Of a DNA stretch of 64,000 nt, positions 11,996 to 23,360 are shown piece by piece; the stretch's first letter is position 1; every line of letters starts with the position of its first letter. The translations under genes and the position numbers were made by a program. Source of the DNA: Acanthacorydalis orientalis (Eukaryota > Arthropoda > Insecta > Megaloptera > Corydalidae). The notes beneath the pieces are model-generated. The model was not told the origin of the DNA. It saw only the letters and a list, made by a program, of their open reading frames with translations, and did not search any database. Location: contig CM068315.1 in assembly GCA_034766995.1 (NCBI GenBank), positions 4,956,236-5,020,235 of the forward strand. Direction: 5' to 3'.

Positions 11996-12307
11996 TCACT
12001 GAAATACAAATACAAATATATCTGTTATAATCAATATTTTAATATTTCACTGTCTTGAACCTCTTTTATTAGATATCTGAGTTTTTTAAAAAATGAAATT
12101 TCATTTTTTTAAATACTCTTATTTTTACAAATGACATTCAGAATTTTTCAATCAAAATTCTACTTTTATATTTTATACATTTCATTAATAATTTAAAATT
12201 TTCTTAATCATGACTGTAATTTAATATAAAAATAAATTAATAATAATATATAGTATTAATATCGAATTAAATAATCAATAAAATATTGCCATTAGTAACA
12301 AACTTTC

Positions 12308-12326
12308 AATTTTGTTGCAGGTATGT
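12308..12326 (+). promoter_or_regulatory. Candidate recursive splice site 1
   Basis: A pyrimidine-rich 3' splice site, TTTTGTTGCAG, is directly followed by a 5' splice site, GTATGT, at 12321, with no exon between. A possible branch point (TTAGTAAC) lies 25-30 nt upstream. This is the zero-length-exon arrangement known from recursive splicing of long introns in Drosophila. Whether it is used is inference. Confidence 0.4.
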
Positions 12327-12394
12327 TTCATCTACTAATTCATTCTTCAGTGTTTATTCAGGTAATTTTTTTATTCTTGATATTATTTTACATA

Positions 12395-12462
12395 TATTTA
12401 TCTATCTATCTCTCTCTATATATATATGTATGTATATATATATACATATATATATATATATA
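12395..12462. repeat. (TATC)n/(TC)n/(TA)n microsatellite
   Basis: TATCTATCTATCTCTCTCTA leading into TA repeats with TG interruptions. It abuts a Helitron-like end. Confidence 0.93.
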
Positions 12463-12511
12463 AAAGGTTAGGGAAATCCACCTGGGGGTTGACGAGCGCA
12501 GCAAGCTAGTA
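12463..12511 (+). mobile_element. Helitron-like 3' end fragment
   Basis: GC-rich CCACCTGGGGGTTGACGAGC then GCAGCAAGCTAGTATT. A CTAG terminus after a GC-rich segment, followed by T, resembles a Helitron 3' end (CTRR before T). The same CTAGTATT boundary occurs, reversed, at 28910. Only this short end is recognisable. Confidence 0.45.
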
Positions 12512-14079
12512 TTTATTAAATTCAATTCTAAAATTTATATGAATAAATCTTCAGAAAAGAAATAACGCTATTTAATAGAAAAATGAAACAATGTGCTCAA
12601 TTTCTTTGAATTCAAATTTGTATTTACACAAGTATTTCTCTTCAGACTTTCAAACAATCCTGTCGGAAATCTTGTAGAAAAGAAAACATGTTTAAATGAT
12701 TTTTGTTAAAATCTCTGTTTAAAAAAGTTCTATAAACAAAAATAAGCAAATAGTTATACCAGAAATGTGAGAGCTATAATGAAAATGTAGATAAGTCAGA
12801 AATATAAATTGAATATAAATTATTTATACATAGTATGATTACATTACAATATAAATATTGAAAATAGTAATAAAAATGAAATAACGTAAGTTGGTACAAA
12901 AATATACAAAATGTGAGACGCGATAAATCCATGTCAAAAGTTTTAAAATAGAATCATAAATTCTAGGAAAAAATTCTTTTTCAGATTTTTTTGTTGATAT
13001 ATTTCAAAACTTTTCAAATATGTTCATTGTATTGTATTCTATATATTTTATAATTTGTAATTTATTTTATTGAAGTTTTTTTTATAGATTACTTTGTAAA
13101 TGATTTATTTTATGAATAATTATTGTTTATTGTCAATTAAGTTTTTTAATAATGTCTCTAGAATTATATAACTATTATAGTTTAAAAGTAGATTCTTTTG
13201 AAGTGAATTAAAATTGATAATTATTTTTCTGAAAATTCATTCTATGAAATAAATATTTAGTAAGTTATTATTTGACAGTTTATATTTTTCATTTCCAAAT
13301 TAAAAAGATATCTAATTCAATAAATTAAAAAGGGATTACGCGACTTTTTAATCTATCTTAAGTATTCAATTTAACATATGTTACTCTTAAATGATTCTAA
13401 TAAAATTATATTTATATTTTGATAAGTTATATTTAGTTTATGAACTCAATTTTAATTATGTGATTGATTTTATTATTTTTTTTAATAATGCTTATATAAT
13501 TGAAGTCTGTATCAGAAAATTAAAGTATTAAAAATATTTCCTTTACGGAAAATTATAATTCTACATTATTATGATATTCAAAAATTAATTTTCCATTTTC
13601 TTGTTATACGAATTGATAATTTTTTTTAAAAAAACTTCATAATAGCATCATAAAAGTGCAATGTACAGATTCTGGCAGATTTCCAGTTAACACATTTATA
13701 GATAGACTTTTTATTATAATTTTGTAATATCAAGTTGTTTCATAAGTAATGTTTGCTTTTTATAGTTATTTTTTAGTATAAAAATAATAATATTTGTTTT
13801 AATAAGTTATTTTTCAATTTCATAAGAATTATTGTAATATTTTATTATATTTGTTGTCATAAATCTAGAAAATGTGTTTCATTTGATAAAAATGAAATTT
13901 CGAATATAAAAAATTGAAAAAATGTTTTATATATTGCGTTATTTAATGCAATCTGTTAAATAAAAGATCGAATAATGATGTAAGAAAAAGAGCAGTAATA
14001 TACATGTGACTTATTCTCATTGAATTAAAATCTCTTCTTGAATATATTTGATTTTATAAAATTTTAAGATTTTTAATTT
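12512..14079. other. AT-rich, no feature seen
   Basis: About 1.6 kb of A/T-rich DNA with no coding frame, shared repeat or GC patch recognised. Confidence 0.5.
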
Positions 14080-14146
14080 GTGGTCTCTTTGGAATATCCT
14101 GCGGACCCCTAACGATCATATTGCTCCAGGTTGAGAACCCTTCTTC
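14080..14146. mobile_element. Possible hAT-type end fragment
   Basis: CCTGCGGACCCCTAACG followed by CAGGTTGAGAACCCTTCTTC resembles the GGTTGAGAACC ends of many hAT-type non-autonomous elements. No matching second end was found nearby, so the call is tentative. Confidence 0.35.
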
Positions 14147-14940
14147 TAGAGTATGTTTAATATTAAAATAAAATATTAACATTTTAATTTGAGTTCTAAC
14201 TGTATCCAGAAATAAAATTGCAAATACACAAATATATTTTCATAATATACAACAGTAATTTTTAAACATTGTGATATTGTGACATCTTAAAAATGTAAAT
14301 TCATTTTGTCGATTCCTTATTCTCTTTTTATACATGAAATCAGTGCGGTTAAAATCGTATGAAAAATGGTTAAAAAATATAAAACTTTTAATCAAATTGT
14401 TTAGCTCGTATTCTAATTCCAATTTGTGATAATATTTTAATCTATTAATTTATTATTTAAAGAAAAGAATTTGAGTTTTGTTATTTAATTAGTGAAACAA
14501 AGATCTAAGACTGAAATAGCTTATTATTAATTGTGGTGTAATGAATTTTAATTTTTTCACATCATTACTTATTTTTACTTTTTGTTTTCTACAAGAATGT
14601 AATATTGTAAGTATTTTTTAATATACATGCCAGTTATTTTTACGGACTTTAATTATAATCAGGTACGGTTCTTTTAATTATTTATAAGAACAGTGTTTAT
14701 CGTATTAATTAATAAATACTTAATTAAGTCAATAATGTACACTTCTATAAAAAAACCGAAGTGAATTACTATAAATGTAAAGAAATATAGTGGGTTGAAG
14801 TAGAAGTGGTACAAATTATTTCGCCTTTTAATTCATTAAAAATTTGCAGTGTTATCCTGATTGAAAAATATTTTGAATGAATTTGCAGAATTTAACTTTT
14901 TATTTTTTTCACTTTATATGCAATTTTATAATATTTATAC

Positions 14941-14942
<2 letters not shown>
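14147..14942. other. AT-rich, no feature seen
   Basis: No gene or repeat recognised. One donor-like GTAAGT occurs near 14607 without an associated exon. Confidence 0.45.

Positions 14943-14972
<30 letters not shown>
14943..14972. repeat. (TA)n microsatellite
   Basis: Uninterrupted TA tract of about 30 bp. Confidence 0.95.
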
Positions 14973-14976
<4 letters not shown>

Positions 14977-15620
14977 GTATTTAAATATATCTGTATTTTG
15001 TATTATTTAAAAGTTATCTCTTGTCATTGAAAAAAAAATCTCCTCAACAGTATTTACAAAGATTTCAAATATTATTTCTGAGAAAATATGCATTCTTCAG
15101 TAAACTTTGTGTAATCTCGCTTTAGATTTATTGGTTCTGCTTAAATATTTCATAAATAACGAAATAAATTCTAAAAATAAAAGATATCAAGAACAAGTTT
15201 TTTAATACCACATTTTTACCAAGATAAATTAACATCAATGTATGAATTGAAAGTTTTATTTATTCTTTTAATGAAACTATGTACACTTCAATTCGACACC
15301 GTTTTACTTGTACTCAGTCAAACAGTTTATTTCTATCTCATCGTAAATGGCTAGCATGGAAGTCTAATATAATTTTTCTATATATAACAGTCGTCAGCTA
15401 AAAGTTTAACGTAGATTAAATACGTGACTGTGAGGATAAAAATCGCAAAGGTTATATGTCATTCTAAACATCTTCATTCTATTTGAATGTCTGTATGGTG
15501 GTACTTTTTTTTTAAAAAAAATTAGATATTGTTATAGATTGTATTTATTCTTTAAAAGATCGGTTTTTCTTTATTGTATTTAATTTTTTTTGAGGTAGTC
15601 ACAAATAGATCTTTCTTTTG

Positions 15621-15622
<2 letters not shown>
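14973..15622. other. AT-rich unique DNA
   Basis: No gene recognised. A slightly GC-richer part at 15290-15440 holds no motif I can name. Confidence 0.4.

Positions 15623-15672
<50 letters not shown>
15623..15672. repeat. (TA)n microsatellite in a TTCATA/TATGAA palindrome
   Basis: TA tract of about 48 bp bounded by TTGTTCATA on the left and TATGAACAA on the right, so the whole is a perfect palindrome including the flanks. Confidence 0.95.
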
Positions 15673-15674
<2 letters not shown>

Positions 15675-15902
15675 CAAATTTATGAATTAAAAATGCAATT
15701 TTCTAGATACATTTATTTCTATATGTTATTGTTTTCTCATGGTTTTGGTTCATATATTCATATTCAGCTTTAAACAAATAAATCTACTTTTATAGAATAA
15801 AAATAAATTTGTTTAAACTACTTTTACGAGTAATAATATATTTTAACTATCTTATATTTAATTTATTTTAAAATCAAATAGAATATTTATAAATATGTCG
15901 GT

Positions 15903-15905
<3 letters not shown>

Positions 15906-15940
<35 letters not shown>

Positions 15941-15941
15941 A
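15906..15941. repeat. (TA)n(GATA)n(GA)n microsatellite
   Basis: TATATATA followed by TAGATAGATAGATAGA and GAGAGAGAGA. Confidence 0.95.
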
Positions 15942-16308
15942 AATTAAATCCTGATTTACATAATGCACACTTTTCTCCCCAATTTTACAAAACTCAAATT
16001 TTAACGAAATTGTTAGATCTTCAGAATTGAAGTCAGCCTCATTCGTTTTTCATTTTATATTTCATTGTTTTTTTTTTTGTATAAAATAGTGAGGTGAGTG
16101 ATTAAAGTGAGGTGAGGTTTAATTGATCAATTTGTTCTGATAGTTTTTTGGATTTTGGATAAAAGAAAGATTTATTTTCACTATTAGTATATAAACACAA
16201 TTTAAAGATTATTCATATTAATTTCATTTTCAGAATCCACATACAAATTAGTTTTTAAAATGTCAATTAATGCAAAATTTAATAATAGTTGTTAACATAC
16301 TTGTCATT

Positions 16309-16344
16309 TCTTGTTGTCATATACATATGACAACAAGAAATAGG
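16309..16344. repeat. Perfect 17-bp-arm palindrome
   Basis: ATTTCTTGTTGTCATAT and its exact reverse complement are separated by two bases (AC). It sits directly outside the left arm of the larger inverted repeat at 16343-16866. The matching right-hand location has a decayed GTATTTCTTGTAATTATCGA. Confidence 0.9.
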
Positions 16345-16543
16345 ACACAAATCAAGAAATGACATGTTATTTAACTCTGAAAAACATTCCCCACACTGTA
16401 TATTTTTATATAGAAAAAACAGTGAGTGATCTTTTGCAATTATAGAAGCATGTGTGATAGATTAAAATATAAATACAAGTAACAAAAATCTTTATATTGC
16501 TTTCCTGAAAAACTACATTATTTCGACTTATTTTTCTTCTACA

Positions 16544-16611
<68 letters not shown>

Positions 16612-16866
16612 CACATACACACACATACACATACACACACACCTATATATATATATAACTGTGTACAAGAAAAATAAGTACAAAAAATGTAATTTTTTAG
16701 GAGAGAAATGTAAAGATTTTTGTTACTTGTATTTATATTTTAATCTACTTCACACATGCTTGTATAATTGGAAAAGATCACTCACGGTTTTTTCTATATA
16801 AAAATATACAGAGTGAGGAATATTTTTCAGAGTTAAATAACTTGTCTTTTCTTAATTTGTGTCGTA
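16343..16866. repeat. Large inverted repeat with microsatellite centre
   Basis: The left arm, 16343-16545, and right arm, 16662-16866, are inverted copies of about 200 bp. Matching blocks include GTTATTTAACTCTGAAAAA, CTGTATATTTTTATATAGAA, GTGAGTGATCTTTT and TTAAAATATAAATACAAGTA. By eye identity is roughly 85-90%. The spacer of about 116 bp is (TA)n followed by CACACATACACA runs. No TIR family or ORF is recognised in the arms. Confidence 0.85.
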
Positions 16867-16937
16867 TTTCTTGTAATTATCGATTTATACATATGAAGAG
16901 CGTTTGAAGGTAATTAAGAATGTTATATACACATAAA

Positions 16938-16941
16938 TATG

Positions 16942-16999
<58 letters not shown>

Positions 17000-17000
17000 A
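16938..17000. repeat. (TA)n(TG)n(TA)n microsatellite
   Basis: GTGTGTGTGTGTGTGT embedded between two TA tracts. Confidence 0.95.
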
Positions 17001-17039
17001 TGTTTAATAATCAATTTGAAATATTTAGCATCAGGACGT

Positions 17040-17360
17040 TAATATCTGCAAAAGAAAATAAATGACCATGTTGTAATATCTTCCAACATGATCATATATC
17101 GTTAAGTAAATAAAACCGTATCTGGAAAATTTAATAACGTCCTCGTAATCGATAAAACATTCACGTCATCCTAAACGGCACGCGTTAATATTAAAATAAT
17201 AGCGTCGGTTTCCGTCAAGTTGGCAGCGTAAGCTATGTACGGAGTGTCATTAAACGATACATTAACTTCGAATACTCCTACCCGAAGTGTGTTGTAAATA
17301 GCTAAAGCATGAACATTGTGCCACGGCTACGTTATTTAATCCGTTGTTTTATATTGTGTA
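17040..17360. other. GC-richer unique patch
   Basis: Contains CpG-bearing unique sequence (ACGGCACGCGTTAATA, GCGTCGGTTTCCGTCAAG) and no recognisable ORF. Candidate conserved non-coding element, by composition only. Confidence 0.3.
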
Positions 17361-17491
17361 ACAATTGATTATTGCTTATATCCACATACATATAATGCAC
17401 AGTTACATAAATTCGATCTTACGAGTTCGTGTCCTTTTTTTGAAAAAGATATTTGTTTTCTAAACATACAATATCGACTTCTTGTATAATA

Positions 17492-18007
17492 TTAGGTCGG
17501 TAGAAAAATAATTGCGATTTATGACCTTCAAATCCATATATGTTTTTATTTAAGTTGTCCAAAACTGTTAGATGATTAACGCTTAACTTTTGTACAAGCT
17601 CTCGAATTGTTGTGTGTGGTTCTGATTCAACTAACGCCTTCAGTTGGTCATTATGAACTGAAAAAGGATGCCGCAACCTTCTTCATCTTCAAGGCTCTTG
17701 TCGAAATTTTTGAAATCACCATTACACCGTACGTTCATTAACAGTATCTACACCAAAATCATCATTTAGCTTACAAGCATTTTATGTTGCTTTATCCCTC
17801 ATTGTGAATTCATACAAAAAATTGCTCTTGTTGCTTCTTTCTATCTTCAATTCAATAGATTAATTTCAAGAAAAATTAATAATAAAAACAAAGTCGATAT
17901 TACCAAAATAAAGACCGAAAAATTTAAAATGGTATGACATTTTCACTGAAAAAAATTAATGTTACAATTCAGAAAACCAGACCGTAATTATTTTCCTACC
18001 AACCTAA
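17492..18007 (-). mobile_element. Non-autonomous mariner derivative, 516 bp, both TIRs
   Basis: The left TIR TTAGGTCGGTAGAAAAATAA and the right end TTATTTTCCTACCAACCTAA are near-perfect inverted repeats, and TA flanks both sides (17490-17491 and 18008-18009). The minus strand codes part of the transposase N-terminus: the HTH segment HNDQLKALVESEPHTTIREL then VQKLSVNHLTVLDNL (17676-17545). This fuses almost directly to the 3' TIR, so the catalytic domain has been deleted. Confidence 0.88.
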
Positions 18008-18317
18008 TAGTTGTTAATTGCTTTTATAGATGGAATAGAAATTTAAAAAAGCTTTCTTTATCGATTTGTTTTTATAATCTACACAGTACTAGTAATTTTT
18101 ATTTAGATTTTATTCTCATTCCGTTTATTTACACTCTCCAGTTTATTATATTTTCTTAAAAACGCTCATCCATGAAATTTAAATCAAAAATTAATAAAGT
18201 TCTTATTACAAAATTAAATCATAGAAAAAATATTATTTATTTATGAAAATAATCATTGCATGATTGATTATTTTCATCTCAAAATATTCATTATCTATAT
18301 TATGAATATTTCGTACA

Positions 18318-18387
18318 CTTTTCAATGATATTCAATGATCATTCTTTGCAGAATTATTATTTCTGTAGCACATTTACAACTTCTTAA
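18318..18387. other. Unique AT-rich gap
   Basis: The interval between the mariner derivative and R1 copy 2 shows no further feature. Confidence 0.3.
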
Positions 18388-18460
18388 TATTAAATCTACA
18401 AATTAAGTCCGGGCCTTGTTTATAGAAAATTAATGAATCAATCCTAAAAATATTCCTCAT

Positions 18461-18504
<44 letters not shown>

Positions 18505-18919
18505 CATTGCTCTATCTGTCGGGTAACTGACGAATCCGTTGTCTAAAAAAAGATAATTGCTTTGAATCGATGAAGTTATGATGCATTTTCGCACCTCCTC
18601 CACTGTTTTAGAATTTTTTTATATGTTTCACGCAACAGAACATCCTCTCAAAGCTGAACAAATCATTATCAAAACTTCGGCCGTATTCTTTTCAACTAGA
18701 ATGCGAAAAGTATGCAATGCTTAATATGCTGATTTTTGGATGATATCGTTTTTACTACTATTATGTGAGGTTATGCCAACTGTTTGGCCAAGAAGTATAA
18801 CGTTTTTAAATATTGAGAGTTTCACTTAAAATCCTAAAACGATAAGAAAATATTTTAATTCGAAACAGAGTTATAATTGATTCAATTTAAAGGCATTAAA
18901 TTAATTTTTACACATAATA
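18388..18919 (+). mobile_element. R1 repeat copy 2, with internal (TA)n expansion
   Basis: Left TIR TATTAAATCTACAAATTA. The right end is AATTAATTTTTACACATAAT. It is collinear with the copy at 6015 through GGGTAACTGACGAATCC, GCATTTTCGCACCTC, AAGTATGCAATG, GTGAGGTTATGCCAA and TTCAATTTAAAGGCAT. The site that reads TTATTTTATATAAC in copy 1 holds a (TA)n tract of about 35 bp here (18466-18503). No open frame. Confidence 0.8.
18466..18503. repeat. (TA)n microsatellite born inside R1
   Basis: Occupies the exact place of the TATATA seed seen in the other R1 copies (6116-6121, and 58125-58135 reversed). Confidence 0.9.
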
Positions 18920-19508
18920 TAAGAATAATTATCAGATCACTGTTATAAAAATTCGGAACGAGTGGTTTTTTTAAATTCATGTCATTTTTTATAAAATAGA
19001 TTATAAGGATGTGTGTGGGATGATTATAAAAATACTAAGAAAGTTTTATATAATTTTAAGATTCTTTTTTCATTGTAAAACTATATCTAAAATTTCAAAT
19101 CGGCTTTGCGAACTGCTTAAGATAAATTATAATTTGAATTTATATTCTTTTATATTATCTGTTAAAAAAAGTTACATTATTATCGAATATAATAGCAAAA
19201 AAGCTAAGAGTGTGTTAATTATTTTATGTATACACTTTATAAATAGAGGAAAGTTTAAAACGGTCAGGATATACTTTATCGTTTACAAGATGTTAATTAT
19301 AATTAATAAAAATTCAGCTTGTTTGATAGAATGGAAGATACTTGCCTCATCACTAATACGAAGAAAGAACGCATAAAATAGACAAGTGAATACAAGTGTT
19401 TGATTATATAAGATTGGAAATGTGTATAAGATATAGAAAAATCAGATCTTTCTATACTTTACATTCTTAGAATGATAACATCACCATCTAAATAGTCATA
19501 ATCGACGA
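18920..19508. other. AT-rich, one chance ORF
   Basis: A 121-codon frame at 19011-19376 is Ile/Lys/Asn/Phe-rich like the surrounding base composition and has no motif. I regard it as non-coding. Confidence 0.45.
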
Positions 19509-19512
19509 TCAA

Positions 19513-19686
19513 CCGTTTACACTCGAGAGATGACTCTCAGTCACCACGGCGTTTCATGTGGTAACTCAAGTGGTGAGTGAGAGGCGCCAGTCTTCTACCA
19601 TAAATAAAGACTGGTGTCTCTCACTCACCACTCGAGTTGCCGCATGAAATGCCGTGTGATGATAGTCACCTCTCGAGAGAAAAGGG
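19513..19686. mobile_element. piggyBac-like palindromic MITE, 174 bp hairpin
   Basis: Nearly the whole element folds on itself. The left arm 19513-19594 (CCGTTTACACTCGAGAG ... GGCGCCAGTCTT) pairs with the right arm 19607-19686 (AAGACTGGTGTC ... CTCTCGAGAGAAAAGGG) around a 12-nt AT loop. The flanks TCAA (19509-19512) and TTAG (19687-19690) look like decayed TTAA, and the ends begin CC(C/G)TTT. TTAA duplication plus CCC-type ends is typical of piggyBac elements. It is much more G/C-rich than its surroundings. Superfamily assignment is inference; the hairpin is directly visible. Confidence 0.7.
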
Positions 19687-19972
19687 TTAGAAAATATTAT
19701 TAAAGTTTTAGTGAAGATTGTCAACAATCACTAATAATTTGTGGCTACTGGGATAAGAAAAATAATAATTTGTGAAAGAACTTAGCCAAAATGCCATAAT
19801 AATATTATGAAATTAATTATTCTTTACTTAACTATTATTTTTACAATTAAGTTCACTTAGTCTCTGTACTTTGCCTTTTTAAAGTTATATCTGCAATATT
19901 TTTTTAAATTTGTGCTATCAAATCTTTATTAGTATACTCTATTAGATTTCATGTGGACAAAATATATTTGTC

Positions 19973-19975
<3 letters not shown>

Positions 19976-20044
<69 letters not shown>

Positions 20045-20046
20045 AT
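19976..20046. repeat. (TA)n(TG)n microsatellite
   Basis: TA tract of about 48 bp passing into GTGTGTGTGTGTGTGTGT. Confidence 0.97.
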
Positions 20047-21355
20047 GTTTATTACTCTTGTAATTAAAATTTCGTCTTAAAATAAATTAGTATTACTTAT
20101 TACTAATATTACACATAAGTTGTAGTTTTGAAATACAAAACAACTTATAAGAGAAAAACGGTTTTTTTTCATAATAAATCATAGTAACTTTTTCATGTTA
20201 GGCAATAATGAATTATGAGAACAATATTTTTGAATTCAGCGATAATATTGAAAATAATATAAATCTTCAAAAACATAAAATGTGTGAAGAAATAAATCAC
20301 GAAAAGGAAAAGAAATATTGTGAGATTTGTTGAAACACGGACCGAATAAAACAAAAAGGTATGGTTGTGTGTCTAGTCGTAAAATAAAACTCTTACGAAA
20401 TAACCGTAAACTTAAATGTAAAGAAAGGTTTCTGGATAAACAAGACATACTTTTTTGTTGATGTGTATTAGAGTTTTAAAAGTCAGGTTGAATAAATTAG
20501 TCCTGTATGATGTCTAATAATTATTCGCAAGAAAAAGTAGAATTAATATAAGAAACAATAGTTTAAGGAATGATAGTGTACCAGACAAAATATTTTTTAC
20601 ATTGTGGCTGGATCGAATTTAGTAAATAAATTTTTCACTGACTGCACAAATCCTAAAAAAAGTCTAATTGATTTTGAATATTTTTGGTTCTTATTTAATA
20701 GGGAAACAACCATCTTCTCATTCTATCTAAAGTACATGAAAATCTAAATATGTTTAAGTAATAATTAGAAATAATCAGTCATTAATTAATAAACATTTCG
20801 GGTTAAAAAATGTTTTTAACCCTTTATTATAGACAAATTCATATTTAAAAAGCTAAGTGAAATTTCAAACTAAAACATTTTTCAATATTACTAATTTTTG
20901 ATAATTATTGATTTTTCTATAATTCTCTACTATTGAAAAAATGTTATATATATATATATATAATTTCGTTCACTATCTAAATTACATAATCTACACTGGT
21001 ATACATGTATATTTGCTGATAAAATATAAAATAAAGTTTGTATTTTCTCAAGGAAAAATTAATAAAAAATGGTATGTTACTACATTCGCGTTGAAAACGG
21101 AATAATCAGGAATTTTTCTCGAGATTTACGCTATTTATATTCACGTATGTGATTCGACTACTAATCTTACTTTATTTATATACGTTTGAAACTTCTTACG
21201 TTCCATGCGATTATTTAACATGCTTTCACAAATGTATCAGAGCTTTTTAATCTACAGTAGCTATTTTTCAACAGTTACGTAATGGAAGTTCCGCTGAAAA
21301 ATATTTAAATATTTGTTTTTATTTTGAATTGAAAAGCTTCTAGTGTAATACATAC
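20047..21355. other. AT-rich, no feature seen
   Basis: Includes a short TA tract at 20944-20963. No gene, shared repeat or GC patch recognised. Confidence 0.45.
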
Positions 21356-21379
21356 ATTATATATATATGTATATATGTA

Positions 21380-21434
<55 letters not shown>

Positions 21435-21437
21435 ATG
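21356..21437. repeat. (TA)n with TG interruptions and (AAT)n tail
   Basis: TATATATGTATATATGTATA pattern, then pure TA, then AATAATAATAATAA. Confidence 0.96.
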
Positions 21438-21557
21438 ACTAGTTTTTAATAAATCTAATATTCTAAACAAGTTTAATTCGTCTAATATATTTATGCTTCT
21501 TTTCAATAAAGAATCGGTATTTTTTTTAATAAAAGCAAGTATTTTCAATGCTTTATA

Positions 21558-21637
21558 TTAAATAGGTAGAAAAATAATTGGGGTTTATGACCTTCTAATT
21601 CATATACATTACCGCAATGGTTTTCCTACCGACATGA
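21558..21637. mobile_element. Extreme mariner derivative, 80 bp: two TIRs only
   Basis: The left end TTAAATAGGTAGAAAAATAA and right end GGTTTTCCTACCGACATGA are recognisable TIRs of the same family as 17492. The interior is reduced to about 25 bp that still matches the subterminal GGGTTTATGACCTTCTAATT of the longer copies. A TA precedes the left end. Confidence 0.7.
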
Positions 21638-21725
21638 TATAAAATAATGTTCTAAAATCTTCATATTTTTTTCTTTATAAAACTAATTTGTACAAAATAT
21701 ACACATTTATTTTTTTACTGTAAAG

Positions 21726-21728
<3 letters not shown>

Positions 21729-21771
<43 letters not shown>
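21729..21771. repeat. (TA)n microsatellite
   Basis: Uninterrupted TA tract of about 42 bp. Confidence 0.97.
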
Positions 21772-21772
<1 letters not shown>

Positions 21773-22965
21773 GTACTTTTTATATAAAAAATGTACGAAA
21801 TATAGATTTATCAAATAATTAGAAAGTATTTCACCTAAGAGTAGACTATTTTTATCTTCTTTTATTATTAAATCAAACCTGTTGAATACTTCTAAAAGGG
21901 ATTTATTATTAGTAGATGTCAAGTCAATCTTATCTCAATTTTATTCGGAAATATTTAAAAGTCTACATGTAGTACCTGACACAAACGATGATTTATGATA
22001 GAAACAGTATAATTATTTCAAAAAAGCGTAAGGTTTTAATTAGAAAGTTAATTGTAAAATTAAAAGTTTTAAATTAATAAACTTTCGTAATTATTTTATG
22101 AAATTAGATTTGATGATAGTCAGACAGTCTATTAAAATGGACATCTAAATAATATTGTAAAATAGTTGATGTTTTATATACATTTTTTAGACTGTTTTTA
22201 CTTTCTAATTATTTGTCAGAAACTGAGTTGTGTAAATTGTGTAAAACTTTAATGACTTTTCTCAGAATTTTCATATTTGTTTTTAAATCATAGATACACT
22301 TGCAAACAATGCTGTTATTATAAAGGTTTAGAATTATTTATTTTTGTTATACATTCTAGTATACGTTTAAAAAGTAAAAAAAAAACATGTAAAACATCAA
22401 ATAATATAAACCGTTTTAATATTTTCTCTATAATTTGTGTGGTTATAATTTTCTCTTTTTTAATAAATAAAAATTAATTAAAAAAAAAAAAAATTTTTAT
22501 CATACGCCGCTAATGATGTTTTATGATTATTTCATATTCTGAATCAACACAATAACTCTTTAATTATAATTGATCCAGATTAAATTCACAATTTAATACA
22601 AAAGCCTTTTGTTCAACATATTGAAAATAATAGCAGAAAAAAAGCTTCATTCATAATGATATATCAATAAATTTCAAATCAATTGATTTCTTAACAGTTA
22701 TTTCATTTATAAACGTGACAATTATCCATTAATCATTTTTATATTACAATCATATATCAGTGGTAGTCCAATTAATTTGTAATCAATTTTCTTAGTTACA
22801 ATAAAAAGTATACGCTGAACAATTATTGATACAATAACTAGTAATTTTTAATTGTTTTCAATTAAACGATTAAATAGTTATGACATGAGATTAAAAATTT
22901 GTGTACAGAAGCTTATAACGCCTGAATGGTTTGAGGTATTGAGATGTAATGAAAAAATGAAGGTA
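21772..22965. other. AT-rich, no feature seen
   Basis: No gene or shared repeat recognised. The segment has an A(13) homopolymer at about 22480. Confidence 0.45.
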
Positions 22966-22966
22966 A

Positions 22967-23002
<36 letters not shown>
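22966..23002. repeat. (TA)n microsatellite
   Basis: Uninterrupted TA tract of about 34 bp. Confidence 0.96.
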
Positions 23003-23003
<1 letters not shown>

Positions 23004-23204
23004 CCTTACAAATACATTATTTACTTTAAATCATAGCCATCAATTCGTATTTTGCAGATTTTGAAAAAAGCAATTTTTGCGACTGGACGAAAAAATTAGA
23101 AACTCACTGGGTTTAGTGTATAGCTCTCAATGGAGACTATGTTGAAAAATCAAATCGATTCTTCCAAAAAACTGTGCTTAACTTACTTTTTTATCATACT
23201 TATC

Positions 23205-23360
23205 AAACGACCCTCATATGATGCTTTTCATACTCCATCGTGTTCACAACTATTTTGTGAAGTTATGATAACTTTAACACTGAGATTAATACTTAAAAAT
23301 TCTAAAACGACAAGAAAATATTTCAATTTAAAACAAAGTTTCATCGTTTTAGTTAAAAGT
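23205..23360 (+). mobile_element. R1 repeat copy 3, partial and diverged
   Basis: Shares CATCGTGTTCACAACTATTT then TTGTGAAGTTATG..AACT, TAAAACGACAAGAAAATATT and TCAATTTAAAACAAAGTTT with the other R1 copies, in the same order. The left 250 bp and both TIRs are missing or unreadable. A 91-codon frame overlapping it is accidental. Confidence 0.55.

Noticed and set aside
12321..12361. 41-nt microexon between TTGCAG and CAG|GTAATT
   Set aside because: The first GTATGT right at the acceptor fits a recursive site better. The downstream donor GTAATTTTTT is weak and no reading-frame evidence exists.
19011..19376. 121-codon plus-strand ORF, longest outside transposons and GC patches
   Set aside because: Composition is only what A/T-rich DNA yields (Ile, Lys, Asn, Phe, Tyr). 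There is no motif, no GC rise and no splice context.
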